From assembly GCA_002238855.1 (NCBI GenBank), contig MPND01000014.1, positions 28,179 to 92,178 of the forward strand: 64,000 nt of DNA, given 5' to 3'. The translations under genes were made by a program, and so were the position numbers. The notes under the pieces were generated by a model, which was not told the DNA's origin, ran no database searches, and worked only from the letters and a program-made list of their open reading frames with translations. Below are positions 43,215 through 51,936 of this stretch, piece after piece (within the stretch, counting starts at the first letter, position 1; the number at the start of each line of letters is the position of its first letter). This stretch comes from SAR202 cluster bacterium bin90. GTDB lineage: Bacteria > Chloroflexota > Dehalococcoidia > Lucifugimonadales > JADFKI01.

Positions 43215-44111
43215 ATGGCTGCTACCAGAATTGCGGGCGTGCTTGCGCCTTCAAGGTCGATAGGAATCAAGGGCGGTGTCAGCACGCTGCAGCGCTGGCC
43301 TATCTCGTCGATCATCATTCTTTCTGCGCTCTTCATTGCTGCAGTGGGGGCGCCGTGGGTCGCTCCGTACGATCCGTCGCAGGACGGCTCACTTGATGAC
43401 AGGCACATCCCGCCGATGTTCTTCGGAGGTACGGCGGAACACATTCTCGGCACCGATCATCTGGGTAGAGACACACTGAGCCGCCTGATATACGGCGCGC
43501 GCATATCTATGCTGGTGGCTGCGATAGTGCTGGTCATCGGCGGCGGGATCGGTACTCTGATAGGGCTGGTGTCCGGGTATTTCGGCGGCTGGGTTGACGA
43601 GGTACTGATGCGAATTGTGGACATCAAGTTCTCACTACCGCTAATCCTGATCGCGCTTGCGTTGGCGATAATCTGGGGCGCGAGCATTCAGTTGCTGATG
43701 GGGCTGCTTGCGTTCCTGATCTGGGGCAGTTTCTCCCGACAGGTGCGAGGAGAAGCCCTTGTGCTGAAGGAGACGGACTATGTGAAGTTGGCGAGAGTCG
43801 CCGGGGCATCGACTTCACGCATTCTTTACAAGCACATATTCCCAGGCGTGATGAACACCGTGGTCGTTGTCGCGACGTTCCAAGTAGGGTCGGTGATACT
43901 TGCAGAGGCGTCGCTGAGTTTCCTAGGCGCGGGTATTCCGCCACCTACGCCCGCTTGGGGTTCTATGGCCGCGGCGGGTCGGCTTTACATCACGACAGCG
44001 TGGTGGGTAACGCTTATACCAGGGCTTGCGATTGCGCTGACGGTGATTGCTTTTACGCTGCTTGGAGACTGGATACGGGACAAGGTGGACCCACGTCTTC
44101 GCCAGCTGTGA
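43215..44111 (+). CDS. Oligopeptide-type ABC transporter permease (DppC/OppC family)
   Basis: 298-residue permease with an N-terminal helix (SSIIILSALFIAAVGAPWV), the OppC-type HILGTDHLGRDTLSRLIYG, EAA loop KLARVAGASTSRILYKHIFPG and the AEASLSFLGAGIPPPTPAWG block. It begins on the base after the preceding stop. Forms the channel with the DppB-like subunit. A weak inverted repeat, CAGGCT/AGCCTG at 44118-44144, follows the stop before the convergent MFS gene. Confidence 0.92.
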   Translation: MAATRIAGVLAPSRSIGIKGGVSTLQRWPISSIIILSALFIAAVGAPWVAPYDPSQDGSLDDRHIPPMFFGGTAEHILGTDHLGRDTLSRLIYGARISMLVAAIVLVIGGGIGTLIGLVSGYFGGWVDEVLMRIVDIKFSLPLILIALALAIIWGASIQLLMGLLAFLIWGSFSRQVRGEALVLKETDYVKLARVAGASTSRILYKHIFPGVMNTVVVVATFQVGSVILAEASLSFLGAGIPPPTPAWGSMAAAGRLYITTAWWVTLIPGLAIALTVIAFTLLGDWIRDKVDPRLRQL

Positions 44112-44167
44112 CGGTTGCAGGCTGTCTATTTTCCTTGGAGCCTGAAGGTAGTATTACGGCAGAATGT

Positions 44168-45433
44168 CTATGCCTTTTGTTGAGGCGCACTCGGTGTCCT
44201 TGCCAGCAGGATGACGAAGGCGCCTATGAATCCCATCACCGTGAATGTGGCGAATGGGATGAAGTAGCTCTGCCTCAAGTCGAACATGAATCCGGCGAAT
44301 AGCGGCGCGAATATCATCGCTATGTTGGACGGGACCATGTTCATGCCCAGAATGGAGCCGAAGTTCTCCCTGCCGAAGAAGTCGCCGACTATCGCCGTCA
44401 GCAGAGGTACGCGTCCGCCGAATCCCGCGCCCCACAACACGGCGAACACCACTGCCATAGGCAAGCCGTCCGTTACTGTCAGGATAGCCATCGCCAGGGC
44501 TTGCATAAGCATGCACACGAACAGGACCATGGTCTTCGATGAGCGGTCTGCCAGATACCCTGCTATGAAGCCGCTGATGAAGGCGACGAATGTGTAGAGC
44601 GTGACGACGAAGTTCGCTGTGATAAGAGAGATGCCCGAGTCCGTGAGTTTCGGAACGAGGTGCACCGACAGGGTAACGATGGACACCACGGATGTCAGGC
44701 GCGCAACGGCAATCACCCAGAACGCCAGCGTCTTCAGTGCCTCCCTCGGTGTCATTTCGGTCTCGTCGGTGGCTTCGGACTGAGTGGAGTCGCCCGTTGC
44801 GGTGACTGCGCGTCTGAGCGGCTCGCCGTCCGGCAGCGAGCCGATGTCTTCAGGGCGATTTCGCACGAAGCTCGATGCCGGTACCGCCACTACTATCAAG
44901 ACTACGCCGATGCCAAGTGAGGTCATGCGAAAGTCGTGGTTTTCGATGCCCCAAGCCAGCATCGGGACGAGGAATCCGCCCAGCTGAATGCCGGATACGG
45001 CAACGGACATGGCGAGCGCGCGGCGTCGTGAGAACCAGTTGTTAATCAGCGTAACGAAGGCTATCCAGCCGCCCACGCCTGAGCCGAGCGATATGGCAAG
45101 ATATGCCACATAGAAGTGCCAGACGGTCTGGATTTGCGAGTAGAAGATGAACCCAAGCCCCATCACCAAGTAGCCGACTATGACCATCCTGCGGGTGCCG
45201 AGCTTGTCAACGAGCAAGCCCTCAAGCGGTCCCAGCAACGCGCCCTCTGCACGCGAAAGCGCGAACGCGCCGGACAGTGTGGTGCGATTCCAGCCGAAGG
45301 TGCGTTCCAGAGCGACGAAGAAGGTGCCTACGCCCTGGAACACCGTGGTTGACATCAACATCAGCATGAAGCTGGAGATGCCAACCAGCCACCAACCGTA
45401 GAAGATGTTTCGAGGCCGTCGGAGATTTTCCAT
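44168..45433 (-). CDS. MFS transporter (monocarboxylate/oxalate-formate antiporter-like)
   Basis: 421-residue carrier with 12 predicted helices. N-terminus NIFYGWWLVGISSFMLMLMS, the loop-2/3 motif LLVDKLGTRRMVIVGYLVMG, and WFSRRRALAMSVAVSGIQLGG are typical of the monocarboxylate-porter side of the superfamily. A hydrophilic central loop (RNRPEDIGSLPDGEPLRRAV...) divides the halves. It starts 26 bases downstream of the aldo/keto reductase gene and is probably co-transcribed with it. Substrate unknown, perhaps an organic acid. Confidence 0.88.
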   Translation of the reverse strand: MENLRRPRNIFYGWWLVGISSFMLMLMSTTVFQGVGTFFVALERTFGWNRTTLSGAFALSRAEGALLGPLEGLLVDKLGTRRMVIVGYLVMGLGFIFYSQIQTVWHFYVAYLAISLGSGVGGWIAFVTLINNWFSRRRALAMSVAVSGIQLGGFLVPMLAWGIENHDFRMTSLGIGVVLIVVAVPASSFVRNRPEDIGSLPDGEPLRRAVTATGDSTQSEATDETEMTPREALKTLAFWVIAVARLTSVVSIVTLSVHLVPKLTDSGISLITANFVVTLYTFVAFISGFIAGYLADRSSKTMVLFVCMLMQALAMAILTVTDGLPMAVVFAVLWGAGFGGRVPLLTAIVGDFFGRENFGSILGMNMVPSNIAMIFAPLFAGFMFDLRQSYFIPFATFTVMGFIGAFVILLARTPSAPQQKA

Positions 45434-45459
45434 ATATGTGAGTTGCGAAGCTCTGAGTT

Positions 45460-46398
45460 CTAGAGAGAATCGAGCCGCGCCACTATCTCCTCAGGCAGTT
45501 CGATGGTCGTTGCCTCCGCGTTGCTTTGCGCTTGCTCAGGCCTTGATGCGCCGACAATGACGGAAGTTATCTGCGGCTTCGAGAGTGTCCAGGCGATCAG
45601 AAGTTGGGGCACGCTGGTTTCCAGCTCGGCGGCCGTCTTCTTCAGCGTCTCCACCATCTTGAAAGTGTGATCGGTCCAGTAGGTGTCCTTGGCGCGCTGG
45701 GCGTGGCGCGATGCCATGTGGCTGTCGGACGGGGGAGGCGACTCCGGGCTATACCGCCCAGTCAGCACTCCACCCATGAATATCTGGTAGGGGATGATAC
45801 CCACATCCTGGTTGGAGCAGGCGTTGAACAGCTCACCTTCGATGTCGCGTTTACCGAGATTGTATTCCGGCTGCACCGATTCGAATCGCTCGAATCCGTC
45901 CCTGTCGCTGACCCACAGCGCCCTCATGAGCTGCCACGCCGCGAAGTTGGAGCAGCCGATATAGCGAAGCTTGCCCTGCCGCACCAGGTCGTCCAGCGTC
46001 TTGATCGTCTCTTCAAGAGGGGTGTCCGGGTCGAAGTAATGCACCTGGTACAGGTCTATGTAGTCCGTGTCCAGCCGGCTCAGGCTGGCTTCCACGGCGT
46101 CTATTAGATGCTTACGCGAGAGGCCGATGTCGTTGGGGCCGGGCCCGGTGGCGATGAATCCCTTTGTGGCAACGACGAAATCGTGGCGATGACTCCTCAC
46201 CGCTTTCCCGACTACGACCTCAGAATGGCCGGCGTTGTAGGCGTCGGCGGTGTCGATGAAGTTGATGCCAGCGTCGAATGCAGCGTCTATGACCGATACT
46301 GCGCGGTCATCGTCCACGTAGCCCGCGCCGAACATATTCGTGCCCACGCAGACGGGGGATACTTTCAGACCGCTGCGACCAAGCCTGACGTAGTTCAT
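45460..46398 (-). CDS. Aldo/keto reductase
   Basis: 312-residue NADPH-dependent reductase. Catalytic tetrad positions are visible in order: FIDTADAYNAGHSE (Asp, Tyr), VVATKG (Lys) and YQVHYFD (His). The cofactor region VPQLLIAWTLSKPQITSVIVGASRPEQAQSN lies near the C-terminus. Members of this group reduce aldehydes or sugars; the substrate is unknown. Its ATG overlaps the vapC stop by four bases, so it depends on transcription through the toxin-antitoxin genes unless it has an internal promoter. Confidence 0.92.
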   Translation of the reverse strand: MNYVRLGRSGLKVSPVCVGTNMFGAGYVDDDRAVSVIDAAFDAGINFIDTADAYNAGHSEVVVGKAVRSHRHDFVVATKGFIATGPGPNDIGLSRKHLIDAVEASLSRLDTDYIDLYQVHYFDPDTPLEETIKTLDDLVRQGKLRYIGCSNFAAWQLMRALWVSDRDGFERFESVQPEYNLGKRDIEGELFNACSNQDVGIIPYQIFMGGVLTGRYSPESPPPSDSHMASRHAQRAKDTYWTDHTFKMVETLKKTAAELETSVPQLLIAWTLSKPQITSVIVGASRPEQAQSNAEATTIELPEEIVARLDSL

Positions 46399-46805
46399 GC
46401 TGTTTCCTTATCCTGCTTCTGCTCGTAGAGTTTCAACTCCGTATGGCGCGCGATCACATCGAAGTCGGCATCGCTGTGAAGAATCGGTGTGCCTGCGCGT
46501 ATTGCTGCTGCTGCGATGAGGCAGTCAATCAACTTGCGGACTGTCTCTCCTCGCATTCGACAGCGTCGATATAGGGCGGCTGCATCGTCGTAGTCCGTCG
46601 TTTGTATCTGTATCTCAGTTGCGCGTGCCAGCAGCCCCCTGAGGCTTTGCAGGTGCGTTTCGTCACGCGCGCCTGCGAGGACTTCCATCCGCACCGCGTC
46701 GCAGATCGCAATCTCACGCGCTAATAGTTCATCAACGAGATTGCAGATCGGAGAGCCCGTGTTCCGAAGGAACTCCACCCAGGCTGAGGTATCTATGAGT
46801 ATCAC
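46395..46805 (-). CDS. vapC: VapC-type PIN-domain toxin
   Basis: 136-residue PIN ribonuclease. Acidic active-site residues appear in ILIDTSAWVEFL (first Asp), EVLAGARDE (Glu), KLIDCLIAAAA (Asp) and HSDADFDVIA (last Asp). It would cleave RNA when freed from its antitoxin. Its ATG overlaps the vapB stop (ATGA) and its own stop overlaps the aldo/keto reductase start. Confidence 0.9.
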   Translation of the reverse strand: MILIDTSAWVEFLRNTGSPICNLVDELLAREIAICDAVRMEVLAGARDETHLQSLRGLLARATEIQIQTTDYDDAAALYRRCRMRGETVRKLIDCLIAAAAIRAGTPILHSDADFDVIARHTELKLYEQKQDKETA

Positions 46806-47005
46806 GGCAAACGGTCGGAACGCAAGACGCTAAGATCGCCTTCCCAGCCGATACCTCGAAGCGCGCGAGCATCATCGACGGACAGCGGTTCGGCTGCCAG
46901 CGTTCTGAGCGCGAAGTTAATCGCTTCGCGTTTCGTCTTGAAGCTATAGCGCCGCATCACTTCGGCGCAAGCGTTATCGTCAATGTCCACGTTTGTGCGT
47001 ACCAT
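46802..47005 (-). CDS. vapB: VapB-type ribbon-helix-helix antitoxin
   Basis: 67 residues. The N-terminus RTNVDIDDNACAEVMRRYSFKTKREAINFALRTL is a ribbon-helix-helix DNA-binding domain of the DUF2191 type; the tail GIGWEGDLSVLR matches the toxin-binding end. No ribosome site precedes the ATG at 47005. The promoter at 47012-47040 would place the transcript start on the ATG itself, so the mRNA is probably leaderless. Confidence 0.87.
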   Translation of the reverse strand: MVRTNVDIDDNACAEVMRRYSFKTKREAINFALRTLAAEPLSVDDARALRGIGWEGDLSVLRSDRLP

Positions 47006-47011
47006 ACACAT

Positions 47012-47040
47012 AAAATACACCGAGATGCAGAGGATGACAA
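47012..47040 (-). promoter_or_regulatory. Promoter of vapBC, positioned for a leaderless transcript
   Basis: Minus-strand TTGTCA (47035-47040), 17-base spacer, TATTTT (47012-47017). The expected start of transcription, about 7 bases after the -10 box, falls at the vapB ATG (47005). Confidence 0.55.
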
Positions 47041-47138
47041 GTCTTGTCTGTGCGGAGAAGCGCAACTCCCGTGTTCACCTCGTCTCGTCCGTTTCCCCGG
47101 GAGAAGCAGTTAACGATCTGAATATGGGACTTTACATG

Positions 47139-47168
47139 TTGACAAAGCGTACATGCGTTCGCTAGGAT
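47139..47168 (+). promoter_or_regulatory. Promoter of imuB-dnaE2 with embedded LexA-like box
   Basis: Perfect TTGACA (47139-47144), 18-base spacer and TAGGAT (47163-47168). The spacer contains CGTACATGCGTTCG at 47148-47161, which matches the Bacillus-type LexA operator CGAAC-RNRY-GTTYC at 12 of 14 positions. A repressor bound there would block RNA polymerase. Transcript start is expected near 47175, about 40 bases before imuB. Confidence 0.65.
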
Positions 47169-47215
47169 TCATGTCACATCACTCAATGGCGCACAGCAAG
47201 TAGAACGGGGGCGAT

Positions 47216-48667
47216 ATGAGGATTGCCTGCGTGCTCATCACACATCTGAGAGCCAAGGCAGAACTGCGAAGACACGAACATCTGAAAGACAGCCCGATAG
47301 CCGTAGTGGATAGGGCAAGTGGGAAGCCCCTGGTAGTTGATAGCTCCGCAGGGGCCTCCGCAAGGGCAGGAATGACTCTGGAACAGGCCATGTCCAGCCA
47401 CAACGGTCTCATTATACTCGATGCGGACGAGCCGTACTACCGGCGCGTGTTCGAGGATGTGATAGAAGCGCTGCTTCAGGTCAGCGACCGCGTGGAGCCG
47501 GCCGAGCTTGGCATTGCCTACGTGCGCGTTGACGGGCTGGAGTTTCTGTACGGCGGTGAGAAGGCGGTGGCGTCTGCGCTTATGGACGCCGTTCCTTCTA
47601 GCTTGGCTGCTCGTGTCGGCATCGGCGATTCGAAGTTCACATCGTATATCGCAGCGCGCACCGCCAACTCGCTGGGGATTTCGGTGTGTTCTGCTGATGT
47701 AGCCGAACTCCTCGCTCCTCTGTCGATCGCGCTTCTGCCTCTTTCGGACGAACTGAAAAGATCCCTGCACGGCTTCGGCGTACACACGATGGGGCAGGTG
47801 GCATCTCTGTCGCGTGACATGCTAATCGATCGCTTTGGGGTAGAGGGTAATCTCGCCTGGGAACTGTGCAACGGCATAGATACGCGACCGGTGGTTTCAC
47901 TCAAGCAAGCGGCATCGGTAGCGGAGTATGCCTCGCTGCCGTTCGCATCGACTTCCGTAGAGTTGCTGCTTGCTACGGTGGACATACTGCTGGAACGAGC
48001 ATACTCCGGGCCGCACCTTCGACGCAGGCTTGCGGGTTCAATCATCCTTGCCTCGTCAGTGATGGGCAGCGCTCCCTGGACGCTGGTCATCCGCTTCAAG
48101 GAGCCTGTGGGCGAATGGCAGAGCGCGTCGCGGCTGGTCAGGGACCGTATTGAAGCGCAGCCACCGGATGCTCCCCTGGAAGACCTGACTCTGACGGTGG
48201 GAGACATCAGGGCGGAGTCCGGCAGGCAGCTTGGACTGCTGGAGGAGGCGAGAGACAGGCGGCGCGGCCGGATAACGGATATAGACAGGAAACTCCGGGA
48301 GCGTATGCGGAGCACTCCCGCGCTTCACCGTGTCGTGGAAGTCGCGCCGTGGCATCCTGTGCCTGAGATGCGCGCGCTGAAGGTCCCTGTGGACCCGGCG
48401 CACTATGAGACTCTTACGTCTCTCCATTCGCCGCATCCGGTAGCGGTTCAAGAGAGCGATGCACATCGTCCCCTGGCGGTCCGGTTGAAGAAAGGCTGGC
48501 AGCAGATATATGGCATAGATGACCGCTGGGAGTTCGACCTGTGGTGGCTGCCTGAGCCGGTGACGCGCAGCTACTTCAGCATTGTGGATGTCGGAGGGCA
48601 GAGGCTGGTGCTGTTCAGGGATGAGCGAGACGGCTGTTGGTACAGGCAGCCGCTCTCCGCAGCGTAG
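47216..48667 (+). CDS. imuB: ImuB-like Y-family polymerase homologue (mutasome protein)
   Basis: 483 residues with the ImuB layout: MRIACVLITHLRAKAELRRH, VVDRASGKPLVVDSSAGASARAGM, YVRVDGLEFLYGGEKAVASAL, the helix-hairpin-helix LHGFGVHTMGQVASLSRDMLIDRFG and a C-terminal little-finger region. The catalytic Asp at the N-terminal strand and the DE pair of active Y polymerases are replaced, as in ImuB, so it should act as an adaptor joining DnaE2 to the sliding clamp rather than as a polymerase. Followed 30 bases later by dnaE2. No imuA precedes it. Confidence 0.88.
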   Translation: MRIACVLITHLRAKAELRRHEHLKDSPIAVVDRASGKPLVVDSSAGASARAGMTLEQAMSSHNGLIILDADEPYYRRVFEDVIEALLQVSDRVEPAELGIAYVRVDGLEFLYGGEKAVASALMDAVPSSLAARVGIGDSKFTSYIAARTANSLGISVCSADVAELLAPLSIALLPLSDELKRSLHGFGVHTMGQVASLSRDMLIDRFGVEGNLAWELCNGIDTRPVVSLKQAASVAEYASLPFASTSVELLLATVDILLERAYSGPHLRRRLAGSIILASSVMGSAPWTLVIRFKEPVGEWQSASRLVRDRIEAQPPDAPLEDLTLTVGDIRAESGRQLGLLEEARDRRRGRITDIDRKLRERMRSTPALHRVVEVAPWHPVPEMRALKVPVDPAHYETLTSLHSPHPVAVQESDAHRPLAVRLKKGWQQIYGIDDRWEFDLWWLPEPVTRSYFSIVDVGGQRLVLFRDERDGCWYRQPLSAA

Positions 48668-48697
48668 GCCCCTGCTAGATAGAAATTAGGTCGCACC

Positions 48698-51600
48698 ATG
48701 CCTGCAGGATACGCAGAACTTCACTGCAAAAGCTTCTACTCGTTTGGACAGGGCGCATCCCATGTTCATGAGCTGCTCTCACAGGCGTCGGAGTACGGCT
48801 ACCCCGCGCTCGCGCTGACTGACACCAACCTGTGTGGCGCGCTGGAGTTCGCCCGCCTCGCCAACAGCCTGGGAATAAAGCCTGTCAGCGGATGCGAACT
48901 CACGCTGACGGACGGCACCCGCCTGACGATGCTCGCGAGGACGCGCGAGGGATACGGCAATATATCGCGGCTGCTCACCCTGGCGAACGGGCATGACCGA
49001 CGCGAACCGCGACTGGACTCTGCGTACCTGCCCGCGCATGCGGATGGAACCGTGCTGCTTACCGGTGGACGAGATAACCTTCCGTCCATGCTTGTGCAGC
49101 AAGGTCGGCAGTCGGAAGCGCTGGACCTGTTGCGTCAATATGCGGACTGGTTCGGCTCGGACAGCGTGTACCTGGAACTCCAGCAGAACTTTCTGCATGG
49201 AGACACCAGGCGCAACCGTCAACTGTTCGTCCTGGCGAGAGAAGTGGGTGTTTCCGTGGTAGCGACCAACGACGCGCTGTACCACAGCCCGGAGCGGCAC
49301 AGGCTGCAGCATGCCCTGGTCGCAGCTGCGCACAATGTCACTATAGACCGCGCGCTGCGGCATATCAGGCCCAACGATCAGTTTTACCTGAAGTCGGAAG
49401 AGCAGATGCGTCGCCTGTTTCGGCACTGCCCGGAGGCGTTGGAGAACACGCTGAAGATTGCGGAGAGCTGTGACTTCAATCTCGATACAGACCTGGGATA
49501 TCGCCTGCCGGACGCGGATGTGCCGGAGGGCTACACAGCGCAGAGCTACCTTGAAAGGCTGTGCTACGAAGCCGCAGTGCGGCGTTACGGAGGAGTGACG
49601 GAAAAAGTTGAGCAGCGCCTGCGCGAAGAGTTCAGGTTGATCGAAATGCACGGCATGGCGGGCTTTCTGCTGCTGTACCGCGATATAGCGCGGATGGCGT
49701 GGGAGATTATGCTGGAGCGCGGGCTGGTAAGTCCCGAAGCGCCGCTGGAGAGCAGGCCGCCGGGCAGAGGGCGCGGCTCATCCGTCGCGCTGCTGGTGGG
49801 CTACCTCATTGGCATCAGCCACATCGACCCACTCATGTGGGACCTGAGCCTGGAGCGGTTTATCTCCGAGGATGTCGGAACGCTTCCCGATATAGACCTG
49901 GACTTCCCGAGAGGCATCAGGGACGCGCTAATCGAGCGCGTACACCGGCATTTTGGCCCTGATCATGCGGTGCTGGCGGGAGCTATCAGCACTTACAGAC
50001 TGAAGGGCGTCATCCAGGACCTTGGGAAGGCACTTGGACTGCCACGCGAGCAGCTGAAACTTCTGTCGAAGCAGGGAATGTCAGGGGACGCCACGCTTGT
50101 GGGGGAGGATATGCACCAGTCGTCAGACTTCAGCGACAAGGCTGACGCGCCGGGCTGGCGGACGCTGATCGAGCTTGCGCCGCAACTGATGGGCGCGCCC
50201 AAGTCGCTGGGGCAGCATGTGGGCGGAATGATACTGAGCAGTTCGCCCATTCCCGAACTTGCGCCGGTGAGGGCGGGAGCAATGGATGGGCGCTACATCA
50301 TGGACTGGAACAAGGATAGCGTGCAGGACGCCGGATTTGCCAAGATAGACATCCTGTCGCTGCCGGTACTCGATCAGATAGAGGAGGCGCTTGACCTGAT
50401 CGAGCGGCGCACCGGTGAGCGTCCCGACATGAGCAGGTTAAGCCCCAAGGACATCGCAGTGTACGACATGATAAACGAGGGCAACTCGAAGGGCGTGTTC
50501 CTGCTGCAATCGCCCGCGCAGCTAAAGGTAGCCCAGCGCCTGCGATCGAGGAACCTGCGCGATCTGGCGTACCAGGTGGCGCTCATACGGCCCGGTGTGG
50601 GCATGCAGGGCAGCGCGGTCTCGCAGTTCATAGACCGCTACCGGCATGGTGTTGAGTGGAACTATGACCACAAGCTGGAGGAGCGCGCGCTGGAACGCGG
50701 ATGCGGCATCATCGTGTGGCAGGAGCAGGTGGTGCAGCTTCTGATGGATGTGGGCGGCATGACTGCGGCGCAGGCGGACGAGGTGCGCCGCGCCTTTGCC
50801 AGACCCAACAACGAGCACCTGATAGCGGCGCACTGGGAGCGCTTTCTGGAGGGCGCGCTGAAGAACGAGGTCCCGGAGGAGACCGCAAAGAAGATATTCG
50901 GCAAGGTGAACGGGCACTATATGTTCCCGGAATCGCACTCGCACGCGTTCTGCATAACCGCGTACCAGGCGGCGTGGCTCAAGCGCTATCATCCGACCGA
51001 GTTCTTCGTCGCGCTCATGAACAACCAGCCGATGGGCTTCTACCCAATGGAGACGCTGAAGCAGGACGCGCGGCGTTTTGGCGTGCCGTTCCTGAACCCG
51101 TGCGTCAACCTTTCTGAGGTGAAGTGCGCTCCGTGGGGCAAGTCTGTGCGATTAGGGTTGCGATTTATCAAGGATGTGGGGGAATCAGGCTCCGATCTGG
51201 TCGTGCGGGAGAGGCAGCGCGGCGGCGCGTACACCGGCACGGGCGATCTCGTGAGGCGTACGGGACTGAAGCCGCAGGCTGTGGAGTCTCTGGTGATGGC
51301 GGGTGCATTCGATGGCGTAACTCCCAACCGCAAGCAGGCGTTATGGGAGGCGGGCCTGTACCCGCGTCCGGGCAGGAACGGCCAGGCTGTGCTGCCCGCT
51401 TCTATGGATGACAGCGTACCGAGACTTATGGACTTCACGGACGCTGAAAAGATGGCATCCGAGTATGCAGTGATGGGGATATACCCGCGCGGGCACCTGA
51501 TGGAGTTCGTGCGACCCACACTTACGCGAGGTGTGCAGACCTGCGCCGAGGTGGAGAGACTGGATGACGGCGCACCCGTGCTGGTTGCGGGCTGGCCTGT

Positions 51601-51844
51601 GGCGAGGCAGCATCCGAAGGGCAAGGACGGCACGATATTTGTCACCATCGAGGACGAGACCGGAGATGCGCAGGTCATACTGTGGCCGGATGTGTACAAG
51701 CGCTACCGCAGGGAACTCGGCAACCATGTGATATTGATTGCGGGCGAAATCTCGCGCTGGGATGGCACATCCAACACTATCGTGTCAGAAGTGCAGGCGC
51801 TGCGCTCCGGTGTGCGTATGCCGCGCTCTCACGACTGGCATTGA
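48698..51844 (+). CDS. dnaE2: Error-prone DNA polymerase DnaE2 (ImuC)
   Basis: 1048-residue C-family polymerase of the shorter DnaE2 class. The N-terminal PHP domain starts AELHCKSFYSFGQGASHVHELL with LALTDTNLCGALEFARLA. The palm has the catalytic aspartates in LPDIDLDFPRGIRD. Fingers and helix-hairpin-helix regions follow, and a C-terminal OB fold (DGTIFVTIEDETGDAQVILWPDVY) ends the protein. It performs mutagenic lesion bypass with ImuB. Intact, with no frame breaks. Length is close to the 1050-1080 usual for DnaE2, shorter than replicative DnaE1. Confidence 0.95.
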   Translation: MPAGYAELHCKSFYSFGQGASHVHELLSQASEYGYPALALTDTNLCGALEFARLANSLGIKPVSGCELTLTDGTRLTMLARTREGYGNISRLLTLANGHDRREPRLDSAYLPAHADGTVLLTGGRDNLPSMLVQQGRQSEALDLLRQYADWFGSDSVYLELQQNFLHGDTRRNRQLFVLAREVGVSVVATNDALYHSPERHRLQHALVAAAHNVTIDRALRHIRPNDQFYLKSEEQMRRLFRHCPEALENTLKIAESCDFNLDTDLGYRLPDADVPEGYTAQSYLERLCYEAAVRRYGGVTEKVEQRLREEFRLIEMHGMAGFLLLYRDIARMAWEIMLERGLVSPEAPLESRPPGRGRGSSVALLVGYLIGISHIDPLMWDLSLERFISEDVGTLPDIDLDFPRGIRDALIERVHRHFGPDHAVLAGAISTYRLKGVIQDLGKALGLPREQLKLLSKQGMSGDATLVGEDMHQSSDFSDKADAPGWRTLIELAPQLMGAPKSLGQHVGGMILSSSPIPELAPVRAGAMDGRYIMDWNKDSVQDAGFAKIDILSLPVLDQIEEALDLIERRTGERPDMSRLSPKDIAVYDMINEGNSKGVFLLQSPAQLKVAQRLRSRNLRDLAYQVALIRPGVGMQGSAVSQFIDRYRHGVEWNYDHKLEERALERGCGIIVWQEQVVQLLMDVGGMTAAQADEVRRAFARPNNEHLIAAHWERFLEGALKNEVPEETAKKIFGKVNGHYMFPESHSHAFCITAYQAAWLKRYHPTEFFVALMNNQPMGFYPMETLKQDARRFGVPFLNPCVNLSEVKCAPWGKSVRLGLRFIKDVGESGSDLVVRERQRGGAYTGTGDLVRRTGLKPQAVESLVMAGAFDGVTPNRKQALWEAGLYPRPGRNGQAVLPASMDDSVPRLMDFTDAEKMASEYAVMGIYPRGHLMEFVRPTLTRGVQTCAEVERLDDGAPVLVAGWPVARQHPKGKDGTIFVTIEDETGDAQVILWPDVYKRYRRELGNHVILIAGEISRWDGTSNTIVSEVQALRSGVRMPRSHDWH

Positions 51845-51936
51845 TGTGCGCTTCCGGCAAAGTCGCACTGAAAACTCCTGTCAACAAGGTTTCCAAGACG
51901 GATAGAATGATGAAAACCGTGACCAGGGAGAGAAAT

